Program-made: the position numbers and the translations under genes
Source of the DNA: Candidatus Physcousia equi
Lineage (GTDB): Bacteria; Bacteroidota; Bacteroidia; Bacteroidales; Bacteroidaceae
Direction of reading: 5' to 3'
Assembly: GCA_018065005.1 (NCBI GenBank)
Contig: JAGHUD010000033.1
Span: 1 to 64,000 of the forward strand
Length of the DNA: 64,000 nt
Notes under the pieces: generated by a model
Told to the model about the DNA's origin: nothing
Seen by the model: the letters and a program-made list of their open reading frames with translations, nothing else
The model's database searches: none
In this document: one piece after another, positions 61,681 through 64,000 of the stretch
Position numbering within the stretch: the stretch's first letter is position 1
Layout: the number at the start of each line of letters is the position of its first letter

Positions 61681-64000
61681 TTACTTCTCAAGAATCACCT
61701 TCAGGAAACCTGGCAGGTCGTCCTTCTTGAGTACGCCGTCGAAGTTGGTGTCGGAGTTCGCCTTTGCCTGCTCAGAAGGCAAAACGCCCTTGAGGAAGTT
61801 CACGAAGGTGGAGATGTCAGAGACATTCACCTTGCCATCTTCGTTGGCATCGCCCAACAGAGGAGCGGGACTCTTCACATAGACCTTCGTCTTCTTTTCC
61901 ACAATCGTGCCGTCGTGGTTGACAGCTTTTGCGGTGATGGTCACCACGCCAGCCTTCTTGGCGAGCACCCAACCGCCATTGACCTCAGCAATCGAGGGGT
62001 CGCTGCTCGTCCATTCGAGCACGGGGTTGGTGGCGTCGGCATTGACGGTGTAGATGATGTTCGTCGTGGCGTTGGCGCGTGTGCCGTAGTTCTTGCCGGT
62101 CACAGCAGCCGTTGCTTCTGCAGTTGTCATCTTGATGGTGTAGACCATCTCGTCGAAGTTGATCTCGGTGACAGGCACCTCTGTGCCCTGCTCGTTGCCA
62201 CCAAAGACGTAGATGCTGCTGGCTGGCAGGTTCACGGTGATCTCGTCATCATAGCTATAGTAGCGCGATTCGTCGAGACCATTGAGTGCTGGCTGGTCGG
62301 AGAAAGCCTTGTGGAGTTTGATGCTGCCACTCATGTTGGCAGGAATGTTGAGCACCTGACGGAGCGTGAACTTGTGCTGCTTGGCCTGACTGTCACCGTT
62401 GCGCAGCGTCAGTGTAGACTTCGTGCCGTTCCATGCTGCCCATCCATAGACATTCTCGTTGCTGCCATCCCAAGGATTGCCACCCACCCAGTGCGCATCG
62501 GGCAATACGTCAGCATTGAACTTCTGCCAGTTGCTGCACTCTGCAATGTCATGCCAGATCTTGCCATAGCGGATGGAGTCGGTGAGAATAGAGTCGTTGT
62601 AGAGTTCCACCATGCCACTACCACATGCGTAGGCAGCACGGAGTTCGTTCTTGACAGCGTCATAGTTGTAGTTGCCGTTGTTCGTACCTGCTGGAGGACC
62701 GAATTGTGTGAGGATGAATCCGTGGGTCATCAGCGTGTTGATGGGACAGATGGGGCTGTTCTGGATATAGTTCTGATAGACGAGACGGTCGCGATAGGTA
62801 ATCCACTTCTCACGTCTGTTGGGGTTGTCACCCTCTTCGCCATAGTCGTTCTCCTGACGCCAAGTGGCATCAGAGAAGTGATACCAGAAGGGACTTGCCC
62901 AGGTTCCGACCGTGGTGTTGAAGAAGATGTCGCGCTTGAGCTCTTCACGCACGAAGCGCTCCAGGCGGATGATGCCCTCTGCGTTCTCGTTGCCTGCATC
63001 GCCTGCATCAGGACCTACAGCTGAGAACTGAGCCGAGATGCCATCAAACTTGAAGAAACGATAGTCTCCTTGGTTCTTGACGAGATTATAGGCGGCGTCT
63101 TTGAACACCTTATAGTAGTTCTTGTTGCCCAGCACCATCTGCTGTCCCTTGCTGGTCCAGTATTCGCGACGATATCCACCGCTCGTGCCGTAGCCACCCA
63201 CGGGGCCAAGCCATGCGCCTACACCGCTGCCCATCTGCGCTGCTACAGAAGCTATGTCGCGGAGCTCGTTGGGGAAGTTGGCGTGGAAGGTCCATGTGCC
63301 GTAGTTGTCCCAACCATCGTCGATGACAAAGCTGTTGATGTTCTGCTTATAGCGATCGTAGAAGTAGGTCTTCCAGTGGTTCACCACATTGAGCACATCG
63401 CTCGCCTTGGTGTTGCCCGTGGGAGGATTGGCATTGTTGCGGTTGATCTGGAGTTCATACCATGCGATGTAGGCAGGCATTGCACGCCAGGGCACTGCAC
63501 GCTCACGCTCGCTGTATGCAAGGAACGAACGGCGCTTCTGTGAATCGCGGATGTTGTCGTAGGTCTTGCCGTCCTGAGCCACGAGACCGACCACAGCGCT
63601 CACCTTCCAGGTCTCACCTGCAGGGAGTGTAGTATTGCGGCTCCAACGGCCCTTCAAGGGCACTACTTCACTGGCAATCTCCATGCCAGGCTTGGGCTGG
63701 TAGACCTTGGCGCTGAGCTGTGCAACAGCAGAGATAGGTTCTCCATTGTGGATGATGTAGCGCAGAGTGTACTCACCATCGTTGGGCACCAAGATAGAAT
63801 AGGTGTTCTTGTCTGAGCTGGTACCAGAGAAACCACTGTGGAAATCGTTGGCTGCTACCGCACCTGTTGCGGAGATCAGTTCTACACCACCGATGTTGAA
63901 ACGATTGGGACCACTGTTAGGCTTATACTGCAGGGTAGCCTCTACTCGCTGATTAGCAGTGAGTGTAATCGTCTGACTAGTCTGATATTGGTAGATGTTG
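61681..64000 (-). CDS. Clan GH-D (alpha-galactosidase-like) protein with Ig-like and dockerin-like domains, N-terminus outside window
   Basis: At least 773 residues. The frame stays open to the window end, so the N-terminus is missing. An N-terminal beta domain (EATLQYKPNSGPNRFNIGGVEL) precedes a barrel with AWYELQINRNN, SFVIDDGWDNYG, and FFKFDGISAQF (likely nucleophile Asp). NDYG after SDATWRQE may be the acid/base region. A C-terminal catalytic-sheet region follows, then a Big_2-like Ig domain (IIYTVNADATNPVLEWTSSD) and a final dockerin type I-like module with two calcium-loop repeats (GDANEDGKVNVSDIS and SDTNFDGVLKKDDL). It is probably a surface alpha-glycosidase; the specific family (GH27/36/31 clan relatives) is uncertain. 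Confidence 0.8.
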   Translation of the reverse strand, partial: NIYQYQTSQTITLTANQRVEATLQYKPNSGPNRFNIGGVELISATGAVAANDFHSGFSGTSSDKNTYSILVPNDGEYTLRYIIHNGEPISAVAQLSAKVYQPKPGMEIASEVVPLKGRWSRNTTLPAGETWKVSAVVGLVAQDGKTYDNIRDSQKRRSFLAYSERERAVPWRAMPAYIAWYELQINRNNANPPTGNTKASDVLNVVNHWKTYFYDRYKQNINSFVIDDGWDNYGTWTFHANFPNELRDIASVAAQMGSGVGAWLGPVGGYGTSGGYRREYWTSKGQQMVLGNKNYYKVFKDAAYNLVKNQGDYRFFKFDGISAQFSAVGPDAGDAGNENAEGIIRLERFVREELKRDIFFNTTVGTWASPFWYHFSDATWRQENDYGEEGDNPNRREKWITYRDRLVYQNYIQNSPICPINTLMTHGFILTQFGPPAGTNNGNYNYDAVKNELRAAYACGSGMVELYNDSILTDSIRYGKIWHDIAECSNWQKFNADVLPDAHWVGGNPWDGSNENVYGWAAWNGTKSTLTLRNGDSQAKQHKFTLRQVLNIPANMSGSIKLHKAFSDQPALNGLDESRYYSYDDEITVNLPASSIYVFGGNEQGTEVPVTEINFDEMVYTIKMTTAEATAAVTGKNYGTRANATTNIIYTVNADATNPVLEWTSSDPSIAEVNGGWVLAKKAGVVTITAKAVNHDGTIVEKKTKVYVKSPAPLLGDANEDGKVNVSDISTFVNFLKGVLPSEQAKANSDTNFDGVLKKDDLPGFLKVILEK

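Overview
The window reads as a chromosomal segment of a Bacteroidales bacterium, most likely a Prevotellaceae member with fairly high GC. Three lines of evidence support this. The promoters have the Bacteroidetes form (TTTG, about 20 nt, then TAnnTTTG), not -35/-10 boxes. Families largely typical of the phylum are present (DUF4837, DUF349 repeat protein, MG2-type large surface protein, fused SpmA-SpmB, DUF2490, PagL-like hydrolase). Many genes encode lipoproteins or surface glycosidases. No phage, plasmid, CRISPR array or complete insertion sequence is visible.

Layout. 1-2936 (+) is a run of unrecognised genes, two of them membrane-anchored. It faces a 1,509-residue zinc-ribbon membrane protein (3331-7860, -). 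7963-12143 (-) holds an APH-fold sugar kinase and an MG2-type surface protein. Two lipoproteins follow, then a flippase and a SpmAB fusion (-). From 17126 to 26984 (+) there is mostly housekeeping: ruvB, pyrE, an SRPBCC protein, argH, a lipoprotein, topB, a DUF4837 lipoprotein and a DUF349 protein. 26985-30141 is an accessory patch with small repeats, a lipoprotein, a membrane Ser/Thr kinase, a gene remnant and tRNA-Gln. 30448-36095 carries rsfS, ftsH, cdsA and metG. 36152-41435 holds a secreted surface protein, a 63-residue peptide, tRNA-Lys, a secreted transglutaminase-type protein, an omega-amidase and PBP4 (dacB). birA converges on pyrH.

43231-47696 (-) is the most interesting block. A cytoplasmic VTC-type polyphosphate-polymerase-like protein, a DUF4956 membrane protein, a DUF2490 outer-membrane barrel, a small secreted protein and a secreted beta-helical carbohydrate-binding-like protein lie in one direction between pyrH and frr, genes that are neighbours in many bacteria. 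It looks like a self-contained envelope or surface-polymer system of unknown product. frr, rsgA, a PagL-like lipid A hydrolase and pepT follow.

52307-64000 is a glycan region. GH125 and GH92 alpha-mannosidases, mannose-1-phosphate guanylyltransferase, a second flippase, a GH27 alpha-galactosidase and a clan GH-D enzyme ending in a dockerin-like domain (cut by the window edge) point to alpha-mannan or N-glycan and galactoside breakdown beside GDP-mannose-based polymer synthesis.

The intergenic DNA is unusually structured. A 17-nt palindrome (GTTTCTGCNGCAGAAAC) is arrayed with a 22-nt period at three separate sites. Several other short-period or palindromic repeats sit between genes. The last 15 codons of the DUF2490 gene exist in three tandem copies.
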